This document shows positions 1 to 5,271 of a stretch of DNA of 6,790 bases, one piece after another. The translations under genes and the position numbers were made by a program. Origin of the DNA: Nanobdellota archaeon (GTDB lineage: Archaea > Nanobdellota > Nanobdellia > Woesearchaeales > CG1-02-33-12); NCBI GenBank assembly GCA_018901315.1, contig JAHIFA010000061.1:1-6790 (forward strand), read 5' to 3'. The number at the start of each line of letters is the position of its first letter. The first letter of the stretch is position 1. The notes beneath the pieces were generated by a model. The model was not told where the DNA came from, ran no database searches, and saw nothing but the letters and a program-made list of their open reading frames with translations.

Positions 1-37
1 ATATTATGCTCTTATATTTAATGGGTTTCCTAGGCAG

Positions 38-45
38 TATATAAA
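38..45 (-). promoter_or_regulatory. Leftward TATA box for a gene beyond the window
   Basis: On the minus strand the sequence reads TTTATATA, an exact archaeal TATA box, preceded by the purine-rich BRE-like GAAACA. Transcription would start about 25 bases further left (near position 13-16) and serve a gene whose start codon lies outside the window; there is no minus-strand ATG in bases 1-30. The same bases also read TATATAAA on the plus strand, but no plus-strand gene follows, so leftward use is preferred. Confidence 0.45.
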
Positions 46-118
46 TGTTTCTGTTTTTTAATTACTTATTGATAATGAATAAATTTAATGTTCTCTTCTT
101 TGAGCAGTAATACTTCTT

Positions 119-140
119 AAAAATTCCTGTCTATTAGACA
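119..140 (-). terminator. Hairpin plus T-tract terminator after the KamA gene
   Basis: On the minus strand a perfect inverted repeat (TGTCTA/TAGACA around one base; as RNA a 5-bp stem with a 3-base loop, bases 128-140) is followed within a few bases by a run of five T (bases 119-123). It lies about 60 bases past the stop codon of the KamA-family gene and before the next leftward promoter at 38-45, which is where a terminator is expected. The stem is short and AT-rich, so termination may rest mainly on the T tract. Confidence 0.45.
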
Positions 141-199
141 ATTGAAATAAGACATATATTTATTTTAAGAATAAAATATATTGGTCCCAATTCTTAATT

Positions 200-2041
200 T
201 TAGTAATAATACCAAATTGATTTGTATTCCTCTATATTTTCTCCTCTTTTCTTTAATTCCTGCAGGTAGTCATAGATAGAGATATCTTTATGTACGTATG
301 GCTCAACCAAGGAAATTCCCTTTTCCCATGGATGCAATAAGTAAATCCTGCATCCCTCCTTGGTTATTCCTATTATCTCCCTGTCCTGCCATGCCCTAAT
401 ATGACTCTTACCCAGCCTTGGCACATTAAAGACTGGCTCATCAGTTCTGAACATGCCTGGCAGTAACCTTGCCTCTTCTTTTCTTTCCTGCCATAAGCGA
501 ACTATAGGAACAAGATAATCCTTATGCTCTTCCTTCCCTTTTGGATAAAAAGTATAATATGGATCTACCCCTGCCTTTTTCATAGCTATTCTGGTAGATA
601 CATTCTGGAACCTTCTGCTTGTTTCCAGGGTATAAACCAACTGGTTGTATATATAAATGCCCTGTTTTCTGAATTTCATAACTGCCTTGGCTAACTCAGG
701 AGTTACCTCAGAGGCACTCTCAATATGAGTAACCATACAGACATTTCTCCTTCCTGGCTCTACATAACTTCCCAGTAATTTAACTAGTTCATCAGTTATT
801 CTTAAAGGAAGTGTAACAAAAATCCTGCTCCCCCACCTGATATTTATCACATGCTCCATCTTGGATAACCTATCCATTATATATTTTATCAGGTCATTAC
901 TTATGGCCAATGGATCACCGCCAGTTATCAACACATCCATCATTGAGGGATGTTTTTCAAACCATTTTAAGGCATTATCAATTGCTTCCCTGCTGGGCAT
1001 TCCCTCAGGCATCATAGGACCTGTTATTTCCCAGTTTCTCTGGCAATAAACACAGATTTGTGGGCAGGTGTCATAGGGCTTTAAAATTGATATCATTGGA
1101 TATCTCCTTGTAATTAATTTTTCAGGAGATGTGTCATGTTCTCCCATAAAATCAAAATAATACTGTCTTTCTTTGCGATGCTCTTTCATTAGTTTAACAT
1201 AATTCATGGGCGGTATGACCTGGGACCTTATCTGATAATCATATTTCCTGTCACTGCGGGAGAAATCAAAAAGGGAAAGATAATAAGGGGTAATACCAAA
1301 AGGTATTTTGTTTTCTATAGCAATTTCAATAGCTTCAATGTCTTCTTTCGTAAGTGGAACTAATTTCTTAAGGTCTTCTAAATCATTTATATCTTTAAAA
1401 ATGTGCTTTAAATGCCAGTTATAGTCATTCCAGTCATCTAAATTAGCATTAAAATAATTTATAATCTTCTGGCGATTTTTTTCTCTTTCCTTTATTAGTT
1501 TATTATCAAATCCAGAGGGATAACGCTTAATAAATTCATTAACTTTTTCATAAAGCTTGTCTAAATAGTCAGACCTTGATTTCCCTGCTTCTTTTCCTTT
1601 TATTTTCTTAAAATCTACTATCTGAATACCATCTTTTTCCAGCAATGGACCTAACCATCCCCGGGAGAGCCCTGCTTTCCCCTTTATAGCTTTAAATAGA
1701 TGTTTAAATTCCTCTAAAAATCCCTCATTAACTTCATTAGATGTAGTTTTTGCTATTTTCCTTAAATAATCTAAAGTGCTAAAGCCAGTTATCTCCTCAT
1801 TACGTGGAGAGATAATGTTGTTAAATACTTTAATGGCCTCTAAAGCAGCAGCATATTCTAGCTTGGGTAAATCTTTTTTGCCTTTTCTGTGTTCCCATTC
1901 TAGTTCCTTGGAAAACTCAAAAAGCTTTTGCCTTGCCTCTTCAATATCTCTGCTTTGTTTTAGGATTTTATATATTTGAGGATTATCTCTCCAAATTCCC
2001 TTAAGAAAAATCTTATTTCCTTTCTCAATAATTCTCATCAC
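200..2041 (-). CDS. KamA-family radical SAM aminomutase, predicted glutamate 2,3-aminomutase
   Basis: This is a cytosolic radical SAM/PLP enzyme of the lysine 2,3-aminomutase (LAM) family, 613 residues. Visible motifs are the cluster-binding CX3CX2C (C326, C330, C333), R335 two residues after the last Cys (matching the LAM arginine that binds the substrate carboxylate), the SAM-binding GGDP (374-377), and K545 in PRLGK, aligning by eye with the PLP lysine of LAM (PGGGGK). The two LAM aspartates that bind the lysine side-chain amine (D293 and D330 in the Clostridium subterminale enzyme) align with K501 and N539 here. Known family work reports Lys and Asn at these positions in clostridial glutamate 2,3-aminomutase, so beta-glutamate, an archaeal osmolyte, is the inferred product. 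The protein is about 200 residues longer than classical LAM; residues 1 to about 290 form a charged, mostly helical-looking extension. The start is GTG immediately followed by ATG (2038); a TATA box about 26-33 bases upstream implies a nearly leaderless mRNA. Family confidence is high; substrate confidence is moderate. Confidence 0.9.
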   Translation of the reverse strand: MMRIIEKGNKIFLKGIWRDNPQIYKILKQSRDIEEARQKLFEFSKELEWEHRKGKKDLPKLEYAAALEAIKVFNNIISPRNEEITGFSTLDYLRKIAKTTSNEVNEGFLEEFKHLFKAIKGKAGLSRGWLGPLLEKDGIQIVDFKKIKGKEAGKSRSDYLDKLYEKVNEFIKRYPSGFDNKLIKEREKNRQKIINYFNANLDDWNDYNWHLKHIFKDINDLEDLKKLVPLTKEDIEAIEIAIENKIPFGITPYYLSLFDFSRSDRKYDYQIRSQVIPPMNYVKLMKEHRKERQYYFDFMGEHDTSPEKLITRRYPMISILKPYDTCPQICVYCQRNWEITGPMMPEGMPSREAIDNALKWFEKHPSMMDVLITGGDPLAISNDLIKYIMDRLSKMEHVINIRWGSRIFVTLPLRITDELVKLLGSYVEPGRRNVCMVTHIESASEVTPELAKAVMKFRKQGIYIYNQLVYTLETSRRFQNVSTRIAMKKAGVDPYYTFYPKGKEEHKDYLVPIVRLWQERKEEARLLPGMFRTDEPVFNVPRLGKSHIRAWQDREIIGITKEGCRIYLLHPWEKGISLVEPYVHKDISIYDYLQELKKRGENIEEYKSIWYYY

Positions 2042-2066
2042 CCTAGAGGATGATACTGGCTAATTT

Positions 2067-2074
2067 TTTATAAA
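2067..2074 (-). promoter_or_regulatory. TATA box of the KamA-family gene
   Basis: TTTATAAA on the minus strand, 26-33 bases upstream of the GTG start at 2041. The expected transcription start (about 2044-2048) leaves only a few bases of leader. The box is self-complementary, but only the leftward gene is at the correct distance. Confidence 0.5.
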
Positions 2075-2097
2075 CCTTTCTATAAGGGTTTTAAACC
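2072..2097. repeat. AAACC/GGTTT inverted repeats between divergent promoters
   Basis: AAACC at 2072-2076, GGTTT at 2087-2091 and AAACC again at 2093-2097 form two nested inverted repeats, the second nearly contiguous (GGTTT-T-AAACC). They sit between the TATA elements of two divergent genes, and the first overlaps the leftward TATA box. A shared operator is possible, but five-base arms in AT-rich DNA are weak evidence. Confidence 0.25.
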
Positions 2098-2098
2098 T

Positions 2099-2108
2099 AT
2101 ATATTTAT
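2099..2108 (+). promoter_or_regulatory. TATA-like element of the M29-family gene
   Basis: An AT run containing TATATATTTA lies about 26-35 bases before the ATG at 2134. Initiation 25-30 bases downstream would fall at or just before the start codon. No Shine-Dalgarno sequence is present between this element and the ATG, which agrees with a leaderless transcript. Confidence 0.4.
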
Positions 2109-2133
2109 TAAGTTAAGATTACTTAAAGTTAAT

Positions 2134-3078
2134 ATGGCACAACTAAATATCCAAAAAGCAGCAATTAAATTACTCAAACAAAATATTAACTTGAGAAAAC
2201 ATGAAAAAGTCGTAGTTGTAACTGACAGAAAAAAATGTCCTGTTTTTAAAGCAGTTTGTAATGCTGTAAAATTAATGAAAGGTAATTTAACAGAAGTTCA
2301 TATAACAAAAAATAGAGCTCATAGCTCTCCTTTGCCCAAATTAGAAAAAACATTTATTCAAAATGATGTTATAATTGCCATAACAGATAAAAGCATTTCA
2401 CATTCTCCAGAAACAAGGATTGCTAGAAAAAAACATGGTGTTAGAGTAATTTCAATGGTAGAGGTTGATAAAATTTTATTTTTGAAAGCCATAGGAGCAA
2501 ATCAAAATAAGATTAAGATTATAGGCAATAAGCTTTCTAAAAAATTGAAAAAATGCAGAAAAGTAAGAATCACAACCCCATCTGGAACTAACCTTAAAGT
2601 GAATGTAATTAAAGATGCAATTGATGTTGATGATGGGGATTCTCGTTCAAAGGGAAAATTGAATAACTTACCATATGGAGAGGTTGCAATGGCACCAATA
2701 AATATTGCAGATGGAGTAGTTGCCATTGATTTTTCAAGAGTTAATATAAAACCAAAAGATCATGTTAAACTAATTCTTAGAAAGGGGAAAATTATTGATT
2801 ATAATAATAGAAAAGCTAAAAATTTTGTTGAATATCTTAGAAAAATAGATGGTGAAAAGGCTCTAAAAGTTGTAGAATTAGGTCTTGGAACAAATCCTGA
2901 GCATAAAAGTTTAGTTGGAAAGATTATTCATGATGAAAAAATCATTGGTTCTGCACATATAGCTTTCGGTGGATTTGGTAATAAAAGAAAGTGTAAAATC
3001 CATGAAGATGTAGTGTTATTAAGGCCCACTATATTTTTTGACAATAAATTAGTGATTGAAAAGGGCAAAATACTATAA
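2134..3078 (+). CDS. M29/AmpS-like metallopeptidase homologue (COG2309 type)
   Basis: A 314-residue protein resembling the M29 (aminopeptidase T/AmpS) family. The characteristic C-terminal half is recognisable: NLPYGEVAMAP (179-188), GVVAID (194-199), VELGLGTNP (247-255), HIAFGG (275-280) and IHEDVV followed by RPT (289-299). The five expected metal ligands can be matched as E183, E248, H275, H290 and D292, suggesting a two-metal centre. It is shorter than classical M29 aminopeptidases (about 410 residues), and the tyrosine that follows the first metal-binding His in AmpT/AmpS is not evident (FG at 281-282). Related short proteins include enzymes that are not peptidases, such as NicX-like dioxygenases, so the reaction is uncertain. 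There is no signal peptide or membrane segment, so it is cytosolic. It is Lys-rich and AT-rich compared with mcm. It is divergent from the KamA gene and convergent with the cassette to its right; the ATG is chosen because a TATA-like element lies at leaderless distance. Confidence 0.8.
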   Translation: MAQLNIQKAAIKLLKQNINLRKHEKVVVVTDRKKCPVFKAVCNAVKLMKGNLTEVHITKNRAHSSPLPKLEKTFIQNDVIIAITDKSISHSPETRIARKKHGVRVISMVEVDKILFLKAIGANQNKIKIIGNKLSKKLKKCRKVRITTPSGTNLKVNVIKDAIDVDDGDSRSKGKLNNLPYGEVAMAPINIADGVVAIDFSRVNIKPKDHVKLILRKGKIIDYNNRKAKNFVEYLRKIDGEKALKVVELGLGTNPEHKSLVGKIIHDEKIIGSAHIAFGGFGNKRKCKIHEDVVLLRPTIFFDNKLVIEKGKIL

Positions 3079-3162
3079 AATCACAATAATAATTGGCAAT
3101 CTTATTCGCTATGATCACATATATCATTGTTATTCAGCAATTGCAGATGTTATATTCAATTC

Positions 3163-3168
3163 AAAAAA
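3163..3168 (-). terminator. T6 tract ending the toxin-antitoxin cassette
   Basis: Six consecutive T on the minus strand, 32 bases past the stop codon of the Cys-rich small gene, in the 121-base gap between two convergent genes. Archaeal polymerase terminates at such T tracts without needing a hairpin. No comparable plus-strand T run follows the M29-family gene in this gap, so its terminator is not identified. Confidence 0.35.
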
Positions 3169-3199
3169 GACTTTCTATATATTGATAGAGCCCGAATTT

Positions 3200-3505
3200 C
3201 TAATTATCATACTTCATATATAGGTATTTATAATCTGATTTATCCGCATTTGCCATAACAAAAAAAGGGCATCTTTTATCGTTACCATAGCATAAGCATC
3301 TAAACTGAGGAATTCTTTTCTTATTTTGCTTAATGCACCAACTTGGTCTTTCTTTTGGCGAAATGTAATGTTTATTAGTCATAATTTTTTTCTTACTGCG
3401 CTTCCATTTATTAATATTTTTTAGCTCATAGAAAACATGTTTCTTTTTACTACAATGACTAAAAAGACAAAAACCTTCTAAGATTATGTGACTCCAACTT
3501 CCCAT
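3200..3505 (-). CDS. Small Cys-rich basic protein, unknown function
   Basis: A 101-residue open frame of no family I recognise. It has six cysteines (13, 18, 57, 70, 72, 79) and histidines at 6, 17 and 23. The C-terminal part, with CLC at 70-72 then RCPFF at 78-82, looks like a small metal-binding or zinc-ribbon-like fold; the middle (residues 29-42) is strongly basic. There is no signal peptide or transmembrane helix. The ATG lies 14 bases past the antitoxin stop codon, so it is probably co-transcribed with the toxin-antitoxin pair and shares the T6 terminator. No convincing Shine-Dalgarno precedes it, and an internal ATG at 3382 (residue 42) would give a 60-residue protein that keeps four Cys. 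Cys clustering and operon spacing favour a real gene, but a spurious frame is not excluded. A third component of the module, or an unrelated passenger, are both possible. Confidence 0.5.
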   Translation of the reverse strand: MGSWSHIILEGFCLFSHCSKKKHVFYELKNINKWKRSKKKIMTNKHYISPKERPSWCIKQNKKRIPQFRCLCYGNDKRCPFFVMANADKSDYKYLYMKYDN

Positions 3506-3519
3506 TTTAATCTTCAGAT

Positions 3520-3819
3520 TTAAGTAGGTATAACTTTTAATCCATGACCCTCTACTTTCAAAAGAACTTCTTCTCCTTTCTTTAAATCCAAGGCAGTTTC
3601 TATGTCTTTAGGCAATCTAAGAATCAAATTGCTTCTAATTTTACCTAATCTAGCTCTTATTGTTTCTTTCTTAAGTTTGTTCAATAGCAAAATCTTCTGT
3701 GCTTGCTCTGGATTATAATAAATCTCACCACAAGAGCACTTCCAACCATCTATTTTATACTCATTAAATTCGATTCCTTTAACATATTTCATAGGTTTAC
3801 TACATTTGTGACATTTCAT
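3520..3819 (-). CDS. Antitoxin: N-terminal zinc ribbon (YgiT/MqsA-like) plus C-terminal AbrB domain
   Basis: A 99-residue predicted antitoxin. Residues 1-35 form a zinc ribbon with CX2C at 3 and 6 and CXC at 28 and 30, resembling the N-terminal metal domain of MqsA/YgiT-type antitoxins, which binds the toxin. Residues 38-52 look like a helical linker. Residues 56-99 match a SpoVT/AbrB (MazE-like) DNA-binding domain, with LILRLPKDI (65-73) followed by LKKGEEVLLKVEG (79-91). Its expected role is to neutralise the toxin and, as an AbrB dimer, repress the shared promoter. The frame extends 15 codons further upstream, but the ATG at 3819 is chosen because a strong Shine-Dalgarno (AAGGAGG, 3828-3834) sits 8 bases before it. 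That site lies inside the end of the toxin gene, and only two bases separate the toxin stop codon from this start, indicating translational coupling. Classical MqsA pairs the ribbon with a helix-turn-helix; here AbrB takes that place. Confidence 0.82.
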   Translation of the reverse strand: MKCHKCSKPMKYVKGIEFNEYKIDGWKCSCGEIYYNPEQAQKILLLNKLKKETIRARLGKIRSNLILRLPKDIETALDLKKGEEVLLKVEGHGLKVIPT

Positions 3820-3821
3820 TT

Positions 3822-4094
3822 TTATTTCCTCCTTGTAAATTTTCCAAAATGTATTAAGACCCAACAGTCTTCTTTCATAATTTCATCATAATCTTTTGCT
3901 ATAACAATATTGAATGTTTTATTTCCTTTATCTAACCATTTTTCGATTGTCCCTTCTTTTCTTTTTCTTGGAGCATCATATCCTTCTTTTAATATTTTTA
4001 CGACATCATGCAAAGTTTTCTCTTCTTTCATTAATTCTGTCATTGCTGAATTTGTTACAGCAATTCTAAGTCCTTTGTACTTCTCTCCAAACAT
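3822..4094 (-). CDS. DUF4258/MqsR-like toxin
   Basis: A 90-residue protein resembling the archaeal and bacterial DUF4258 group, which commonly pairs with YgiT-type zinc-finger antitoxins and is considered related to RelE/MqsR mRNA interferases. Family-like features are the helix TLHDVVKILKEGYDAPRKRK (27-46), GTIEKWLDKGNKTFNIVIAK (48-67) with its strand pair, and the terminal WVLIHFGKF (78-86). Basic residues R43, K44, R45, K46, H82, K85, R88 and R89 could contact RNA; no catalytic residue can be assigned with certainty. The ATG at 4094 is preferred; an in-frame TTG at 4103 would add three residues. The toxin precedes the antitoxin, the mqsRA-type order, the reverse of most toxin-antitoxin pairs. 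The TATA box is about 30 bases upstream, giving an almost leaderless mRNA with weak toxin initiation, while the antitoxin has a strong ribosome site. Toxicity itself is inferred. Confidence 0.75.
   Translation of the reverse strand: MFGEKYKGLRIAVTNSAMTELMKEEKTLHDVVKILKEGYDAPRKRKEGTIEKWLDKGNKTFNIVIAKDYDEIMKEDCWVLIHFGKFTRRK
3828..3834 (-). promoter_or_regulatory. Strong Shine-Dalgarno deciding the antitoxin start
   Basis: AAGGAGG on the minus strand, 8 bases before the ATG at 3819 and inside the last codons of the toxin gene. It is the best ribosome-binding site in the window, it fixes the antitoxin start, and it implies higher translation of antitoxin than toxin from one message. Confidence 0.85.
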
Positions 4095-4103
4095 ACTTAT
4101 CAA

Positions 4104-4124
4104 ACATATGTAGTATACATATGT
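4104..4124. promoter_or_regulatory. Palindromic operator of the toxin-antitoxin cassette
   Basis: A perfect inverted repeat with 9-base arms (ACATATGTA and TACATATGT) around three bases. It occupies the space between the minus-strand TATA box and the expected transcription start, touching the TATA box edge. A repressor bound here would block TBP/TFB or polymerase. The natural candidate is the AbrB domain of the antitoxin encoded two genes into the same transcript. Confidence 0.6.
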
Positions 4125-4131
4125 ATTTAAA
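4124..4131 (-). promoter_or_regulatory. TATA box of the toxin-antitoxin cassette
   Basis: Minus-strand TTTAAATA with a purine-rich BRE-like GAAAAC just upstream (4132-4137). The expected start of transcription, about 25 bases downstream, is near 4100, giving a leader of at most a few bases before the toxin ATG at 4094. Confidence 0.6.
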
Positions 4132-4148
4132 GTTTTCGGTTTTTTTAG

Positions 4149-4239
4149 AAATTGTGGGGCTCTGTGATTTACAATACATATTCACAATTTTTCCATAATC
4201 AAAAGATTTATTAATATAAGCAATAAAAAAATTGTGGGG
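4149..4239. repeat. Paired AAATTGTGGGG direct repeats with an inverted half-copy
   Basis: The 11-base sequence AAATTGTGGGG occurs at 4149-4159 and again at 4229-4239, exactly 80 bases apart on the plus strand. An inverted half-copy, CACAATTT, lies between them at 4183-4190. The second copy overlaps the ribosome site of the stomatin gene. They may be regulator sites for stomatin or the cassette, or a small duplication; function is unknown. Confidence 0.4.
4207..4216 (+). promoter_or_regulatory. TATA-like element of the stomatin gene
   Basis: TTTATTAATA lies about 32-41 bases before the ATG at 4248, predicting transcription start near 4234, just upstream of the G-rich ribosome site GGGGTGG (4236-4242). 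Confidence 0.45.
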
Positions 4240-4247
4240 TGGTTTAT

Positions 4248-4985
4248 ATGTGGATTTGGTTAAGTATAATTGCAGTTTTTATTGCATTGGGGCTAAAGAT
4301 AGTTCAGGAGTATGAAAGGGGAGTAAGATTTACATTAGGAAGATATTCTGGAATAATAAATCCAGGATTAAGGTTTGTCATACCAATACTGCAGACATGG
4401 CAAAAAGTGGATATAAGGACAAAGGTGATTGATGTTCCTGACCAGGATGCAATAACAAAGGACAATGTTTCTATAAAAGTAAATGCTGTTCTGTATTTCA
4501 GGGTTTCTGAGGCAGAAAAAGCAATAATACAGGTTGAGCATTATGGTTATGCTGTTTCACAGCTTGCCCAGACAACAATGAGGGATGTTGTGGGAGAAGT
4601 TAGTTTAGATGAGTTGTTAGGCAAAAGAGATGCTGTTTCATCAAAAATAAGGCTCATTGTGGATAAAGCAACAGATCCATGGGGAATAAAAGTTGAATCA
4701 GTTGAGCTCAAGCACGTTGAACTGCCTGAAAACCTAAAAAGAGTTATAGGAAAAGAGGCAGAGGCAGAAAGAGAGAAAAGAGCAGTTATAATAAAAGCTA
4801 GTGGAGAGGTTATTGCAGCAGACAACATGGCAAAGGCAGCAAAGATACTAGCAACAGGACCAGGAGCCTTGCATTTAAGAACACTGCAAAGCATAAATGA
4901 TATAAGCTCTGACCAGAGCAACACAGTGATATTCGCAGTTCCACTGGAAATACTCCGGGCATTTGAAAGCATGAGAAAAAAATAG
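4248..4985 (+). CDS. Stomatin/prohibitin-family SPFH (band 7) membrane protein
   Basis: A 245-residue protein from the ATG at 4248 (an in-frame GTG at 4239 would add three residues). The order is typical of prokaryotic stomatins: one N-terminal hydrophobic helix (WIWLSIIAVFIALGLKIV), then the SPFH start QEYERGVRFTLGRYSG with NPGLRFVIPI, then VDIRTKVIDVPDQDAITKDNVSI, then a charged Ala/Glu/Lys coiled coil (EAEAEREKRAVIIKASGE and beyond), and the terminal hydrophobic VIFAVPLEIL oligomerisation segment. It is expected to anchor in the cytoplasmic membrane and form a ring-like scaffold. In other prokaryotes stomatins are often encoded with a membrane NfeD protease; none is next to this gene, which has its own promoter and a T-rich terminator. 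The ATG is chosen because GGGGTGG lies five bases before it. Family assignment is secure; the client or process is unknown. Confidence 0.92.
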   Translation: MWIWLSIIAVFIALGLKIVQEYERGVRFTLGRYSGIINPGLRFVIPILQTWQKVDIRTKVIDVPDQDAITKDNVSIKVNAVLYFRVSEAEKAIIQVEHYGYAVSQLAQTTMRDVVGEVSLDELLGKRDAVSSKIRLIVDKATDPWGIKVESVELKHVELPENLKRVIGKEAEAEREKRAVIIKASGEVIAADNMAKAAKILATGPGALHLRTLQSINDISSDQSNTVIFAVPLEILRAFESMRKK

Positions 4986-5000
4986 CTTTTCATATATAAT

Positions 5001-5021
5001 TTTCTTTTTTTATTTTATTTT
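5001..5021 (+). terminator. T-rich terminator of the stomatin gene
   Basis: A pyrimidine tract with T runs of 3, 7, 4 and 4 begins 16 bases after the stomatin stop codon. No stable hairpin precedes it, as usual for archaeal T-tract termination. Confidence 0.6.
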
Positions 5022-5024
5022 CAA

Positions 5025-5046
5025 TTTCCATAGGAAAAAAAGGTTA
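5025..5046 (+). other. ORB-like box A (degenerate)
   Basis: Dyad TTTCC-ATA-GGAAA (5025-5037), then an A run and GGTTA. The dyad fits the archaeal origin recognition box core well, but the G string is reduced to two G. It is in the same orientation as boxes B and C. Confidence 0.35.
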
Positions 5047-5077
5047 AAAAATATTGATTTCATATTTCTCATGAAAA

Positions 5078-5085
5078 TTTATATA
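5078..5085 (+). promoter_or_regulatory. Orphan TATA box in the mcm upstream region
   Basis: Exact TTTATATA preceded by GAAAA (BRE-like), about 300 bases before mcm. Transcription would start near 5105. The only reading frame there is 11 codons (ATG at 5113). It could drive a non-coding RNA of about 110 bases ending at the T5 run (5211-5215), act as a distal mcm promoter, or simply be part of an AT-rich unwinding region. Confidence 0.35.
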
Positions 5086-5185
5086 TAAAAAGAGTTATTA
5101 AACTAAAAAATAATGGTTTTCTCCTCTTTAAAATTAAAAGGACAATGATGAATTAGTAGCCCTTTTTATATGCTAATGTAAAAAA

Positions 5186-5207
5186 TCTCCAAAGGAAATA
5201 AAGGGGT
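5186..5207 (+). other. ORB-like box B (best match)
   Basis: TCTCC-AAA-GGAAAT followed by AAA and the G string GGGGT. From memory of the Sulfolobus origin recognition box (dyad TCCACAGGAAAC plus GGGG at fixed spacing), this matches the dyad, the spacing and the G string at 18 of 22 positions by eye. This is the strongest origin-like site in the window. Confidence 0.5.
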
Positions 5208-5218
5208 GTCTTTTTGTA

Positions 5219-5235
5219 TTAAATCATTGATTTAA
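5219..5235. repeat. 17-base palindrome
   Basis: Perfect 7-base arms TTAAATC and GATTTAA around ATT, directly after ORB-like box B. It could be a protein-binding dyad or a small RNA stem; no function can be assigned. Confidence 0.5.
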
Positions 5236-5237
5236 GA

Positions 5238-5271
5238 AATTAGGAACAACAGGCTTTGTAATCCCCTAATT
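5238..5271. repeat. Stem-forming inverted repeat upstream of mcm
   Basis: Arms AATTAGG (5238-5244) and CCTAATT (5265-5271), with a smaller stem ACAA/TTGT inside (5246-5249 and 5256-5259). Its right arm overlaps the start of ORB-like box C. Confidence 0.45.

Noticed and set aside
861..1049. Plus-strand open frames inside the KamA-family gene (also at 1776-1979)
   Set aside because: They are antisense of a well-supported radical SAM protein, with no ribosome site or family resemblance.
3106..3147. Short palindromes (ATGAT...ATCAT, GCAATTGC) in the convergent gap
   Set aside because: The arms are 4-5 bases in AT-rich DNA and are not followed by a T tract, so neither terminator nor operator is supported.
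4163..4186. TGTGA...TCACA, reminiscent of a CRP site
   Set aside because: The half-sites are 14 bases apart rather than 6, and this is archaeal DNA without expected CRP control.
4191..4207. TTTTTCCATAATCAAAAG as a fourth ORB-like site
   Set aside because: It has TCCA but lacks the GGAAA half and a G string, so the resemblance is no better than chance.
4547..4993. Long open frame on the minus strand opposite the stomatin gene
   Set aside because: It is the antisense of a secure SPFH coding sequence; its Ser/Ala/Ile-rich composition is what antisense reading of that gene produces.
5145..5151. ATGATGA, a match to the C box of archaeal C/D guide RNAs
   Set aside because: No CTGA D or D' box follows at guide-RNA distance; the nearest is inside the mcm coding region.
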